From Mallotus nudiflorus (taxonomy: Eukaryota; Streptophyta; Magnoliopsida; Malpighiales; Euphorbiaceae), in NCBI GenBank assembly GCA_947683625.1, contig CANTUR010000009.1, forward strand, positions 819,501-883,500: DNA of 64,000 bases. The letters run 5' to 3'. The first letter of the stretch is position 1, and the number at the start of each line of letters is the position of its first letter. The notes beneath the pieces are model-generated. The model saw nothing but the letters and a program-made list of their open reading frames with translations. It had not been told where the DNA came from and searched no databases. Positions 1 through 11,599 of this stretch are shown here, piece after piece. The position numbers and the translations under genes are program-made.

Positions 1-807
1 CATTTTTGAAATCTTTACAAAAATACTCCAAAAATGAATCTCATTTTCATCAAAATACCTCTTTTTACTAAAATATTACACGGGTGTACAAATTTTCTAA
101 AAAATTTCACGTGTACCTATTTTTTTCTGCCAGTTCTATTCTCCTTTTTTTTCTCCCACCTTCTTCTTCCTTATTCATCATCATCGTCTTCTTCTTGCAT
201 GCTCTTTTTCTGTGTCTTCTTCTTGAGTTTTTTTTTTTAAAAGTCTTCAATTAGTTGGCTTATAATGATTATGGATGACTCTTGTCCTGAACTCCAGCTA
301 TTTCTTAAGAGCAAACCAAAAGCTTTGATTTGGTAATTTGTGTATTGAAATTGAACCAGTTTCAATTTTCTCTTTTGCCTTGCAAAGGATCAATTTTCTT
401 TGATGGTATCAAACTTTCAAATTGAGAAAACCTACAATTATAATTTGGCAAGTTAGTCAGCGGCTTCCTTTAATTTGCTTTGACCCTCTCTCTTTTCGGT
501 TCTTGACACCATAGTCAAAACAGTACAACTGCATAAGCTCAGTCATGAGATAAGCTGAATACCATATCCGTGCCTACAGGTATCTATTTGTCCAGTTGGG
601 TTTTATTTCTGTATGCAGGGTGAGGGTCCTTTCTGGTTCAATGGCATTCCTCCTGGGCCCTTGGCCACTTCAATTATGAAAATTGTTCAGTGTAGGATTC
701 ACATGCATAATGATGCAACTGTAAATGGTTGCTTTAAGTAGTTCAGAATCAAACCTACGTTGGCTACAAATCCACTGCACATTAAAATCAGTAAGCAACC
801 CACCTAC
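1..807. other. Left flank, mostly without recognisable features
   Basis: The first 240 bases are T/C-rich and low in information. From about 245 the composition becomes more balanced and no retroelement similarity is visible, so this may be unique host DNA. On the minus strand a frame stays open from about 390 down to a TAA at 237-239, about 50 codons including a short Ser/Gln/Glu patch followed by four Ile, but it has no ATG and no domain I recognise. A plus-strand acceptor-like TATGCAG near 620 precedes about 45 open codons. Neither is enough to call a gene. Confidence 0.4.
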
Positions 808-982
808 CTTGGCCATACTGTATTCAATTTCACCATTCCCAGCTTGGGTTTGTTCCAGGCTATCCACTTGGTCTTGTCTTTCTGAAGGCAGCTGCACCGT
901 AAGGCTTGCATACTCATTCTGAATTATTTGTCTTGACCTGATAAAAATGTCTTCCTCAATATTACCCAAACCTTCTCTTTGG
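808..982 (-). CDS. Possible internal exon of an unidentified host gene
   Basis: A minus-strand frame with no ATG at its beginning reads through a hydrophilic segment rich in Glu, Gln, Asp, Ser and Arg (for example EEDIFIRSRQ, then LPSERQDQVDSLEQ). It ends exactly at a strong splice donor, AAG|GTAGGT (intron GT at 806-807). Open reading continues a further 45 codons only by reading through that donor. Composition and codon use look more protein-like than the surrounding AT-rich DNA. The upstream acceptor is unclear (AG candidates near 982-990). I do not recognise the protein. It could be an exon of a gene that continues left of the window or a pseudogene fragment. Confidence 0.35.
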
Positions 983-1009
983 TTAAAAAAAAAAGTTAAT
1001 TAAACCTAT

Positions 1010-2458
1010 GATATTTTTGACATATAGTCTTTCCCTTTATTTATTACTTTAGTGGTCCTATCAAATTAAGTTTGGTGATGTCCAACTCATTGTTCAATCA
1101 AAATATTATCATAAATTTTTTTTAAGACTGCATGTTAGAAAAGTTCATTAATTGTGATTCGATTACATACTTTTGTCACAGCATCGTTGGCTGGTTTTGC
1201 AATTTCTTTGACAAGACAATGGGCGCTTTATATTGTTTCAAGATTGCTAATGCTTTATGAAGCAATTCTGATCTGTTGAACTTGTTTGGCTTAATATAAA
1301 TTCAAACATGTTAACTAACCTATTTAAAATGTTCAAATAATTTTTTTATAAATTAAAATAAAACCGTTTAAATATTTAAAACAGCTAAAAATATTTACAA
1401 GTTAAATATTGTCCAATTATGTCAAAAATTATTAAAATGTTTATTACACAATAAATTTAAAAAAATAATAAGAATGATACTTAAAAACAATATATTATCA
1501 AAATATTATTTGTCTATTATATAATTAAAATAATATATTATTTTAATATTATAAGTATCTAAAACTCAAATGAGTATCTAAAAATTAACAATAGTATTTC
1601 AAACTCATAAATATAGTATACTATCTGAAATATTATATTATGTTAAATTTTAAATTTGTATCTGATACTAAAAATAGTTTATTATCTTAATATTATTCAT
1701 ATATGATACAATCAAAGTAATATATTTTATGAATATTACAAGTATCTGAAATTCAAAATAGTACTGAAGCTCAAAATAGTATTTAAAACTCAAAACCGCA
1801 TCTGAAACTCAAAATAATATCTGAAAATTAAAAATTGTGTCTTAAACTCATAAATACACTGAACTATCTGAATATTATTTGTAGGTGAAACTTCAAAATT
1901 GTATCTGATACTAAAACTGTATATTATTTGAATATTATTTGTATATTTTCCTCCACCAAAAGTATATTTTTTGAATATTATTCGTATCTAAAAATTAAAA
2001 AAAAATATTTCAAATTCATAAATATAGTATACTATATGAATATTATATGTATGTGAAACTTCAAAATCATATCTAATACTAAAAATAGTATATTATCGGA
2101 ATATTATTCAAATATTTTTCTCCAACCAAAAGTATATTTTTTGGATATTATCTGTAACTGAAACTCAAAATTACATCTGAAACTCACAAACAATATCTAA
2201 ATATGATATTTTGAGTAAGTATATATTGTTAGAAAAATTATCAAAGAAATAGTTGGCATTGAGTAATAAATTTTAATTTTAATTATAATTGTGTTCAATT
2301 AACTAAACAAATAAATAAATAATAATAATTGATATATGCATATCAGTTAATTTGAATCCAAGTGCCCATCTTTTTTCAAATGCAAGAAAATATTTTTCAT
2401 TTATTATTTGTATATTTTAGTTTATTTTCCATGTATAAAATGAATAAAATAATATCAA

Positions 2459-2460
<2 letters not shown>
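1010..2460. repeat. AT-rich degenerate tandem repeat region
   Basis: From about 1480 to 2230 the same phrases return in diverged form: GTATCTGAAACTCAAAAT, ATAGTATACTATCTGAATAT, TATCTGATACTAAAAATAG and CCAAAAGTATATTTTTTG. Longer blocks recur near 1608, 1845 and 2017, about 170-240 bases apart. There are no open frames of note. This looks like an old satellite-like or element-derived array. The rest of the interval (1010-1480 and 2230-2460) is plain AT-rich sequence in which I see nothing. Confidence 0.5.

Positions 2461-2502
<42 letters not shown>
2461..2502. repeat. (TA)n microsatellite
   Basis: About 21 uninterrupted TA units sit just left of the A-rich tract that receives element A. Confidence 0.9.
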
Positions 2503-2503
<1 letters not shown>

Positions 2504-2650
2504 CCAAAACTAAAAAAACTAAGAATAACAAAAAAAAATTAAAAATAAGGATAACAGAAAATAAAAAATAAGAAAAGTAAAAATAAATAAATAAGAGAGA
2601 AAATTAAAAAATAAATATAAGGACAAGATAAAAAATAAGGATAATGATTA
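2503..2650. repeat. A-rich, C-poor tract flanking element A
   Basis: This is a run of AAATAAGG-like words with almost no C. Composition and wording continue on the other side of element A at 55335-55560, so A appears to have inserted into one A-rich tract. That right-hand part is an arm of the long inverted repeat with 63751-64000. Confidence 0.45.
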
Positions 2651-2814
2651 TGTGTTAAGTTTAATGGTTTTTTAGGTTGGTTTGGTGCATGGTTTTTATG
2701 TTTATAGTGTTTTTTTTTATTATATTTTATTGGAATTTAATTATTTATTTGTTTATGTTTGTTTTTGTGGAAGTAGAGACCACATATGTTTTTTTTTTCC
2801 TTGTTGTGGGGTTT
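2651..2814 (+). repeat. Element A 5' LTR, segment 1
   Basis: This segment matches 51022-51177 (shared words include TTGGTTTGGTGCA and GTGGAAGTAGAGACCACATA). It ends with the GGTTT target duplication of element B at 2810-2814. Confidence 0.85.
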
Positions 2815-4400
2815 TGTTGAGTGTAATTTTATGCATTTTCTAGAGATGAATTTTAAAGAATTTCGAATAAATAGTTACTAATAATTGGGAAGAATTTAGG
2901 TTTAATTAGGCATTTGCTTAAGTTGGACCTTCATTTTAGTTTTTTTTTTTTTTGGTTTATTTAAGAGTTTTTATTTGATATTAATAAGGATTTCCCCTTT
3001 TTGTAGGAAAGATTGAAAAAGAAGCCTAAAATAGTTAGGGAATGCTAAACATGGCCATGACATGGGCGTGCTTGTGCCCATGTCACGTTTTGAAAGAAGA
3101 ATCAAGGCAAAATGGTTTAAGCACAGCCATACTAGAAGCTGTGTCAACTAGTGGAATTGAAGGAGTTGCAACATAGGATAGAGCATGGGCATGCTAAAAA
3201 TTGTGCCCTTTTTTGTGCAAATTGAAAATTCTATAAAGGACCACACGGCTTAAGCATGGTCATGCTTGAAATCGTGATCGCTTCTGTCCAAGTTGAAGAA
3301 AATGTGAAAGCTCAGCATGGCCATGCTTAAAGCCATGCCTAAAAGTGAGGACGCGACACGGTCACGCTTAAGCCTTGATTAGGCCATGTCGAGTAGAAAA
3401 ATATTCATTTTTTAGAGGAAACTTAGAAATTCAAGTCAAATTAGGTTTTTATTGAATTTGCAATATAAAAGGAGGATAAAAAGGGGTTTTTATTCATTCC
3501 TTATTAGGGAGAATCATTCTTATTCAGAGAAAACTTCCTTTTTAAGAATTTAAGTGCAAGTAGGTTTTCCATTAGATTTTTCCTATAAAAAGGGATATAA
3601 AGGAGCTATTGAGTGCATTCAAAAGGGGAACACTGTCGCTAAGAAGGCAAAGCATGGAATTGAAGAGCTTAACAAGGATTGAAGATTGAAGCATGCTTTC
3701 AATGAGTTTTATCTTTCCTCCTTCTTTTTTTCTTTTAAATAGCTAAATTAATTAGAGTTTGGTTTTAGAGTATCTAGTTAACACTTATTGGGATTTTTAT
3801 TTCTTATTAATGATTTGATTTTCAGTCAACTTTATAAGTTGTGCTTAATGTCTTGTATTTAATTAAGGGCCCAATTGTTTACATGTGTGTGGATAGATTA
3901 GAGACAACGAAACTCGCATGATTTATCAGCTCATAGATTTATAAAACTTAGGAACCTCAATCACGAAAGTAGATGAATCCTTCAAGGATCAATAAATTGC
4001 TAAGAAACTTAATGAGGCTTAGTTAATTGATGTGACCATGAAAATAGGTTATAATTAAATTTGGTATTCTTAGATGATCTCAAAAGAGACTTTAGGTAAT
4101 TTGAGCGATTTACCCTTAATTGTGATCAATTAAATAGATTAACTTAATTTCATAATTCAAGTCCTAACTAGTGAAACAAACCCAATCTCTATTTTATTCC
4201 CATTTATTTAATTGGATTAATTAGAGTAGATAGTTTATTTTAATTTATTTAATTTAATTCTTGTAATTTTTATTGATTTGTGCTAGCTAGGGAAAATCGA
4301 TTGACAGTTAGTGCTTAGTATCCTTTCCTCATGGGAATGATACTCTACTTATCACTTTATTACTTGTCACGATCTGTACACTTGTGGAGTTGTGCTAATA
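2815..4400 (+). repeat. Element B 5' LTR
   Basis: It is nearly colinear with 6643-8187. It begins TGTTGAGTGTAATTTTA and ends GTGCTAATA (CA changed to TA). It contains a patch around 3040-3370 of repeated short inverted words such as CATGGCCATG, and TATAAA-like words around 3470-3600 that could be promoter elements. Confidence 0.9.
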
Positions 4401-4405
4401 ATTTT

Positions 4406-4423
4406 TTAGGGCCATTTTCGGGG
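4406..4423 (+). other. Element B primer binding site (tRNA-Asp type, decayed)
   Basis: TTAGGGCCATTTTCGGGG lies 5 bases after the LTR and matches 13 of 18 bases of the plant tRNA-Asp 3' complement used by Athila elements. Confidence 0.6.
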
Positions 4424-6642
4424 ATTGGCGTTGCTAATATGAACACTTTTGTCATTTTTGTTAGACTAGCACTTTGTTTTATTGGTAAATAATTTATCAT
4501 GGATAATAATGAATTTTCTTATCAATTTTTGAGGTCTAATGTATGTGGTCCTATATATAATGTAGAACATATATAATTTAATTATTTTCAATCTTATTTT
4601 CAAGTTTGTAATTGATGTGGAGAGAACCACAATGGAGCAAATTATCCATATTATTCATATTCACCTCCATCACCTCGTTACAACCCATCTTAGAACAGAT
4701 ATATGGATCACACTTAGAATTATCAACAAGAACCTAAGTCAAATCTTGAGATAATGTTGGAAAATTTCATTAAAGAAATAAATAAGATCGAAGAATGATA
4801 CTTGGAGGACAAGTTAAAGCAATTCATTCAAGCACAAACTATGGCAAATCATAAATTGGAGGAGACTCTTAGGCAACATGAGGAGAGTTTCAAGTATATC
4901 AATTTAAAGTTAGACTAAATTGTAGAAAGTCAAATTGCATGCTTCCAAAAACTTAAATTGTGTGCACCCATGAATTACTCAATACAACCAGCATAAGGAG
5001 AAAGTATATGGAATGATAAGAGCACTTTCAGTCAATATAATGAAGACATTTTTAAGTTGTGCCATGAAGAATAAGAAGATATGATCATTAAGGAAATTGA
5101 AGAAGTCTCCAAATGTAAAAATCAATTTGTAAACATCAAGGATGACAAAGTACAAAGTCACTCAACTCAACTTCAAGATGAGTTGGATGACAAAATTGTA
5201 ATAATTCTTAAAGCTACAAGGGATGAAGATGAGCCATCTATAACTAACAATGCATATGTTCCATGACTTATTACGGTCATATACGAGGAATCCATGAAAG
5301 GTGTTGGACTATTTAAGAACCCATATGAAAAGCCTTACATTCTTCAAGTAATTTTAAAACAAAAAATTTGGCATGTGAAGTCTGCACTTTATTACCTGGG
5401 CATAAGGGAGCCTAGCAAAAGTAAGGAAAGGAACATACTTCCAAGAACACTTCCTCATGTTTGGTTTCACCCATGATACTACACATTCAAGGGTTCAAGC
5501 TAATGACCTAAAAGTACCACTTAGTGGGAGGCAACCTAATGTGTTTTTATTTATTTCTTGTGTTTAAGTTTATTATTAGTTTATTTTTTTCTTTTATTTT
5601 TCTTAGTTTTTGCTATTTTATTTTATAGGTCATTCAAACATTTAAAGCGAGCATAAAAGGAAGACAAATGCTTACTAAAAAAGTCCTCATTTTCTTTTTC
5701 TTATTTTAATATTTTTGTCATTGAGGACAATGTCATAGATAAGTGTGGTGGAGAATGTTAAATGTTAGGATTTTTTTTTTATGTTTTTATGTTTGTGTGT
5801 TTTATTTAATTTTGCATGCATATTAGTTAAATTAAGAAAATATAATTTCTAAAAAAAATGTCATAAGATTCATTAACTTTCAACTCGTTTGTCCACATTT
5901 ATAGTAATGCTTTTCCTTAAAAATTTAATTTTAGTTTTGTGCAAAATTGAAGCTCAATTACGATTAGAGTGTTGCATTGTATAAGTATGCATTTTTTTTA
6001 TTAAATTATCAAATATTGAATGGTTTATTAATTAAGATAGTTGAACATGGTCTTTATGTATGTATAATTTAGTTCTTACAACCTAAGCATGAACTAAAAT
6101 TTGAGCATGAAATTGGAGATTAAATGAAATTTTTTTAAAAAAATTCTTTTCTTAAGTAAGAGCAATGCTTAATTCTAAATTTTTACATGCTCTGAATCCA
6201 CTTCAATGCTCTAATTAAAGTAAGAGTATCCAAAGGACCCACTTAGCGGTATCCACACTTAGTAGTGCAGGAACGGCGAGGGATTATTAAAGTGGGAAGA
6301 TTTGATTAAAGAGAAAAAGGATAAGATGGAGCGTAAAATACACTCATCAAATAAAATAAAAGATGTTGTGAAATTGAGCATAAAATGCATTCACAGTCAA
6401 TTTTGTTTTTCTCCTTAGGTTATGTTCATTGGATTTCAAATAGGTTATGTGCTTGGGTTTTGATTAGTAAATTATTCATATATGATGTATTTTTGTCTGA
6501 TTATCTTCTTTAGTAAACTTTTTAAAATCTTGGTGTTGTCCACTTGCATGTCTTAGAAATTGTAACTCTTTGGTTGGAGTTGAGCTAGTGTTGAAAACTG
6601 ATTTTTGCTTGAGGACAAGCAAAGCTCTGGTTTGGGGGAATT
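4424..6642 (+). pseudogene. Element B interior: remnant gag-like region and 3' untranslated region
   Basis: Around 4600-4680 a frame reads a zinc-knuckle-like Cys-x2-Cys-x3-His followed by a Tyr/Pro/Ser-rich stretch; the codon before the second Cys is a stop. A Glu/Lys/Gln-rich coiled-coil-like segment follows (about 4750-4920), then short open pieces at 5081-5266 and 5294-5476. This resembles the C-terminal part of Athila gag with everything from protease to integrase missing. From about 5500 the DNA is noncoding. At 5717-5755 it has the phrase CATTGAGGACAATGTCAT followed by AAGTGTGGTGGAG, which also occurs in diverged form downstream of the last ORF of element A. No intact product is possible. 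Confidence 0.55.
6625..6642 (+). other. Element B polypurine tract
   Basis: CTGGTTTGGGGGAATT lies directly before the 3' LTR (TG at 6643), the place where plus-strand synthesis is primed. Confidence 0.7.
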
Positions 6643-8187
6643 TGTTAAGTGTAATTTTATACATGTTTTAGAGTTGAATTTTAATGAATTTTGAAAAAAT
6701 AGTTAGTAATAATTGGGAAGAATTTAGGTTTAATTAGGCATTTATTTAATTTGGACCTTCATTCTAGTTTCTTGTTTATTTAAGAGTTTTTATTTGATAT
6801 TAATAAGGATTTCCTAAAATATTCACTAAATGCTAAACATGGCTATGACATGGGTGTGCTTGTACCTATGTCACGTTTTAAATGAAGAATTAAGGGAGCA
6901 TAGCTTAAGCATAGCCATATTGGAAGTTGTGTCAACTAGTGGAATTGAAGGAGTTACGATATGGGATGGAGCATGGGCATGCTCAAAACCATGCCCTCTT
7001 CTGTGTGAATTGAACAATCTATAAAAAACCACAGGGCTTAAGCACGACCATGCTTGAAACCTTGACTGCTTCTGTCCATGGTGAAGAAAATGTGAAAGCT
7101 CAGCATGGCCATACTTAAAGCCATGCCTAAAAGTGAGGACGTGACACGGTCATGCTTAAGCCATGCTTAGGCCATGTCGAGTGAAAAAATATTCAATTTT
7201 AGAGGAAACTCAGAAATTCAAGTCAAATTAGGTTTCTATTGAATTTTCAATATAAAAGGAGGATAAAAAGGGGTTTTTATTCATTCCTTATCAGGGAGAA
7301 TCATTCTTATTCAAAGAAAACTTCCTTTTTGAGAATTTAAGTGCAAATAGGTTTTCCATCAGATTTTTCCTATAAAAAGGGATATAAAGGAGCTATTGAG
7401 GGCATCCAAGGGGGGAACACCGTTGCCAAGAAGGAAAAGCATGGAATTGAAGAGCTTAACAAGGATTGAAGATTAAAACATGCTTTTAATGATTTTTATC
7501 TTTCCTTCTTCTTCTTTTCTTTTGAATAGCTAAATTAATTAGAGTTTGGTTTTAGAGTAGCTAGTTAACACTTGTTGGGATTTTTATTTCTTATTAATGA
7601 TTTGATTTTTAGTCAATTTTATAGGTTGTGCTTAATGTCTTGTATTCAATTAAGGGCCCAATTGTTTGCATGTGTATGGATAGATTAGAGACTACAAAAG
7701 TTGCATGATATATCAGCTCATAGAATTGTAAAACTTAGGAACCTCGATCATAAAAATAAACAAATCCTTGAGGGATCAATAAATTGCTAAAAAACTTAAT
7801 GAGGCTTAGTTAATTAATGTGACCATGAAAATAGGTTGTAATTAACTTTGGTATTCTTAGGTGATCTCAAAAGAGACTTTAGGTAATTTAAGTGGTTTAC
7901 CCATGATTGTGATCAATGAAATAGATTAACTTAATTATGTAATTCAAGTTCTAACTAGTGAAACAAACCTAATCTCTATTTTATCCTTATTTATTTAATT
8001 AGATTAATTAGAGTAGATAGTTTATTTTAATTTATTTAATTTAATTCTTGCAATTTATATTAATTTATGCTAACTAGGGAAAATCAATTGACAGTTAGTG
8101 CTTAGTACCCTATCCTCATGGGAACGATACTATAGTTATCACTTTATTACTTGTCATGATCCGTACACTTATGGAGTTGTGCTAACA
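6643..8187 (+). repeat. Element B 3' LTR
   Basis: Begins TGTTAAGTGTAATTTTA, ends GTGCTAACA, and is followed by the GGTTT duplication at 8188-8192. It is 1545 bases against 1586 in the 5' copy. Short open frames in it (for example 6830-7024) are chance. Confidence 0.9.
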
Positions 8188-8388
8188 GGTTTGGATAAAT
8201 TATAACGATGGAGAGGAAACAATAATAAAGTTGGAAAAGAGGAGACAAGGTTATATGGGTTAATGATGAGAGAGAAGATATGTAGGGACAATATGGAATA
8301 TGTTAGTAATAAAATAAAAGAGTTGGAGATAGATAAAGGAGGACACAAACAAGCAATTATGGAGAGAATATAAAAAAAAAGAATAAAT
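8188..8388 (+). repeat. Element A 5' LTR, segment 2
   Basis: Matches 51173-51399 (GGTTTGGATAAATTATA, GGAGAGGAAACAATAATAAAG). It is bounded on the left by the B duplication GGTTT and on the right by the C duplication TAAAT (8384-8388). Confidence 0.9.
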
Positions 8389-9034
8389 TGTCACAACTCT
8401 AACCTAGGGGTACATGACCAGCACTTGTGAATAGGAAAGCATAAAGCTATCAAAATCTGTAGTAAGCCTTAAAAAATGCAGAATGTTTAAACTTTGAAAC
8501 CTTTCAATAAATAATTAAATCACAATGCACATTATCAAACTAATTTTTCTTAATATAATTTAAACCATAATATCAATGCATAAAATAAATAACATCAGTT
8601 ATACAAATAATATCTCAGTACATAATATTCAACTTAAAATATCCAGTTATACAGTTCTCTACTGCGATACACAAAAGTAAATACAACACAACTAAGTAGA
8701 ACTACGTAGAATAGTCGGTGATGATGCTACACAACGAAGAGAAGTAGGCCTAACAGAAAAATCCCAAACTCCTGAAAAAAATTAAGGGTAGTCAGACCTC
8801 ACTGAGTAAATTAATAAAGAAATGAATGCAGTTTGAAAATCTCATTAAAATAAATTTTGTGGAAATATAATATAATATAATTTTATTCAAACCATTTGAT
8901 ATACATATAATAAATCTATTTTTAAAAGGGAAGAAATGAATATTTAAATGCCTTTTTAAAATGTTTCAGTATAAAAATTTGGTACAACTTGATTTATAAA
9001 TTTATAACAGTTATATGACCCACTTATATCCAAG

Positions 9035-9235
9035 ACTGCCGGATCCCGAGAGCAAAACATCACCAGGATATGTAGCCGCAGTCACATCACTTAATCCAAT
9101 ATCACTGGCGGTGTCCGAGAGCAAAGCATCACCAAACCATCAGCCTTAGTGATTTAATAAATAATAATCCAAATTATGCTGGCGGTGTCTGAGAGCAAAG
9201 CATCACCAGACCATCGGCCCCCGCAATATAATAAA
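9035..9235. repeat. Triplicated ~72-bp repeat inside the C-family LTR
   Basis: GAGAGCAAARCATCACC recurs near 9048, 9117 and 9190 with similar flanks (GGCGGTGTCC, CCATCGGCC). The same three copies are present in the other LTR at about 17170-17370, so the amplification predates this insertion. Confidence 0.75.
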
Positions 9236-11129
9236 TAATAATCACATTTTACCGGTGCGCACACAGTCCTAATGAAACCCATCAGGTAGCTCGTTCTACT
9301 GTAATTTATTTGAAATAATTGCAAATAAATAAAATAGAAAAAATTATAATAAATAACAATAAAATAATTCAACTATAAATTAAATCATGCAATATCAAAT
9401 GAGGAAATGTCGACTAGAATCTCATAAAATTAAATTCATAAGAATTTAATATAATTTAAATTAAAAGACCCGACACTCAAATCAAATATTAACTTATAGG
9501 ATAAAGGCGCTCCTTTGACACGTCGTGTCCGACCTCGACTAGTAGACGTGACTGGAAGGGTGGCTAAAAGACAGAAAAGGAAAATGACAATCAAAAAATA
9601 GAAACCTAGCTTCTAGAGTTTCTAAGGAAGACTTGATTCGAATTCAGAATAAAATTTTTTAGGATTGACCCAGTATCATGTTTTACGAGAAATCTACCAA
9701 AAATTCGACAGAGTTTTCTCTGTAAAACGGACATCCATCTACCGAAGTAGAGTCAATCCCGCAAGTAAACACACTTCAAAATTTCACAGTTGCACAACAC
9801 CTTAGGTTAGGACCCCAAACTACATAATTCCAAACCGAGGTTCACAAAATTACAAATAAGCAAATACTAAATATTAATATAGTAAATCATCAAAACTATA
9901 AAAATTAATTATAAATCATAATATAATTTATTAAATTTTTAAAACACTCAATAAAATTATTTTTCACCATAATTTAATAAAATTTCAATTAATAATATAA
10001 TATTAATAAAAACTCAACTTTCCAAATATTCAACATAATATAGTTAAATTCAAACTATAATTGCCCATATTGTTTAAATATACTATAATATTAATTAAAA
10101 ACTCATTTAAACCACAAAACAATAAATAATTAAATTTTGAATAAATTTTCAAAAATAGTTAGTATTAATTAACTAAAAATAATAAATAATTTATAAAAAT
10201 TATTTTAATACCACATTTCATCTCAAAATTAACTAAAACATAGCATTTAATTATAATGTCAACAAAATCATATCATTTACCTATTATTTCAAAATTCACA
10301 TAATAATAATAATTTTCAAAAAAAATTAAATAAGTTATCAAAAATTATTTTATCACTACTAAAATTGCTAACATAATATATTAACACTAATTAACTTAAA
10401 TATTCAACCAAAAATAATTAATTAATCACATTAACATAATATACATAAAACTTAAAATACTTAAATAAATATACAAAAATTCCACAAAAATCAATTTAAT
10501 TAATCTAAATTAATTTTGATATACTCTTAACCAAAATTAACCCAAATAATTTAGATCCACTAATATAAGTATAGATCAACCCAAAAATTAACTACATAAT
10601 TAAAATAAAATTCTGGGTAATTAGTAAATATAATAAAAATCAAGAAAAATATTAAATCAACACAAAACCAACTAAATCAACTAACAATAGCCCTAAACAA
10701 CTAAAAATCAACCTAAAAACTAACTAAGATCAACCTAACAACTAACTAAAATCAACCAAAAATCAACTACAATAATTCTAACTAACTAACCTAAAACTTA
10801 CTTACAACATAAATTCAGATGCAGAGCAGAGCTGCTGAAGGAACTAGAGCTGCTGATCTGCTACTACCTCACGCTGCTAGACCTGCTACTACTTCTGTTG
10901 TTATTGCTTCTTACTGTCTTCTCGCATGAGGAAGGAGGAAGGGCAAGGTGATGGCTTCGATTTAGACAACATAAAGGAGAAGAAGCAGCTGATGGGAAGA
11001 AGGGATGGTCTAATGCACGAAGAAAATGAGAGAGTGACAGAGGAAGAAGAGAAGAAAATAGTAAGGAAGGGAAAAAATTTTTATTGACCCGTTTATGAGG
11101 TTTTTGACCAACTTTTTTTTTTGTCTAAA

Positions 11130-11132
<3 letters not shown>

Positions 11133-11209
<77 letters not shown>

Positions 11210-11280
11210 ACAAGAATAATAATACTAGCACTAGTTAAAATAATACTATAAATAATAATAATAATAATAATAATAATAAA
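11133..11280. repeat. (TA)n and (TAA)n microsatellites in the C 3' LTR
   Basis: (TA)n covers 11133-11207 and (TAA)n about 11250-11280. The corresponding stretch of the right LTR (19265-19335) has only a few units. They arose by slippage after insertion. Confidence 0.9.
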
Positions 11281-11523
11281 CAATAATAATGCCATTAATA
11301 AAATATTAAGACAATTAAAATAATAAATTATGTGCATAAATTAAAATGATGTAAAAATAATAATATCATTAGTTCTCAAATAAAATTTTAAATTTAGTAC
11401 TTAAATATAATAATTTTAATCTCACAATTATAATAATATAAAATAAAGATAATTAATATTGTTGAAACCTCAATATTTACATATAAAAAAAATATATAGT
11501 TTAAAAATATTCGGGTTATTATA

Positions 11524-11537
11524 GTCTTTCCCCCTTA
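11524..11537 (-). other. Element C polypurine tract
   Basis: The minus strand reads TAAGGGGGAAAGAC directly before the 3' LTR. Confidence 0.8.
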
Positions 11538-11599
11538 CAGAAATTCGTCCTCGAATTTCAAAGAAAAGTAAGGAATTACAAGGTCTAAAGATGAAAAAG

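Larger units (their letters stand above)
2815..8187 (+). mobile_element. Element B: non-autonomous Athila-like LTR retrotransposon (LARD-like)
   Basis: A complete 5.37-kb element with two LTRs of about 1.55-1.59 kb, TG at the start and CA/TA at the ends, and a perfect 5-bp duplication GGTTT at 2810-2814 and 8188-8192. The empty site survives as a single GGTTT at 51173-51177 in the 3' LTR of A. The 2.2-kb interior has a decayed tRNA-Asp-type PBS, a remnant gag-like region and a clear PPT, but no pol. It depends on a relative for mobility and is probably a deletion derivative of an Athila element. Confidence 0.9.
8389..11523 (-). repeat. Element C 3' LTR (left copy)
   Basis: On the + strand it begins TGTCACAACTC and ends CGGGTTATTATA. 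It carries a roughly 72-bp element repeated three times at 9030-9230 (word GAGAGCAAAGCATCACC), an AT-rich middle, and a 75-bp (TA)n and a (TAA)n near the right end that are short or absent in the other copy. Confidence 0.92.

Noticed and set aside
11010..11337. Tyr/Ile-rich open frames
   Set aside because: They are translations of the (TA)n and (TAA)n microsatellites in an LTR.
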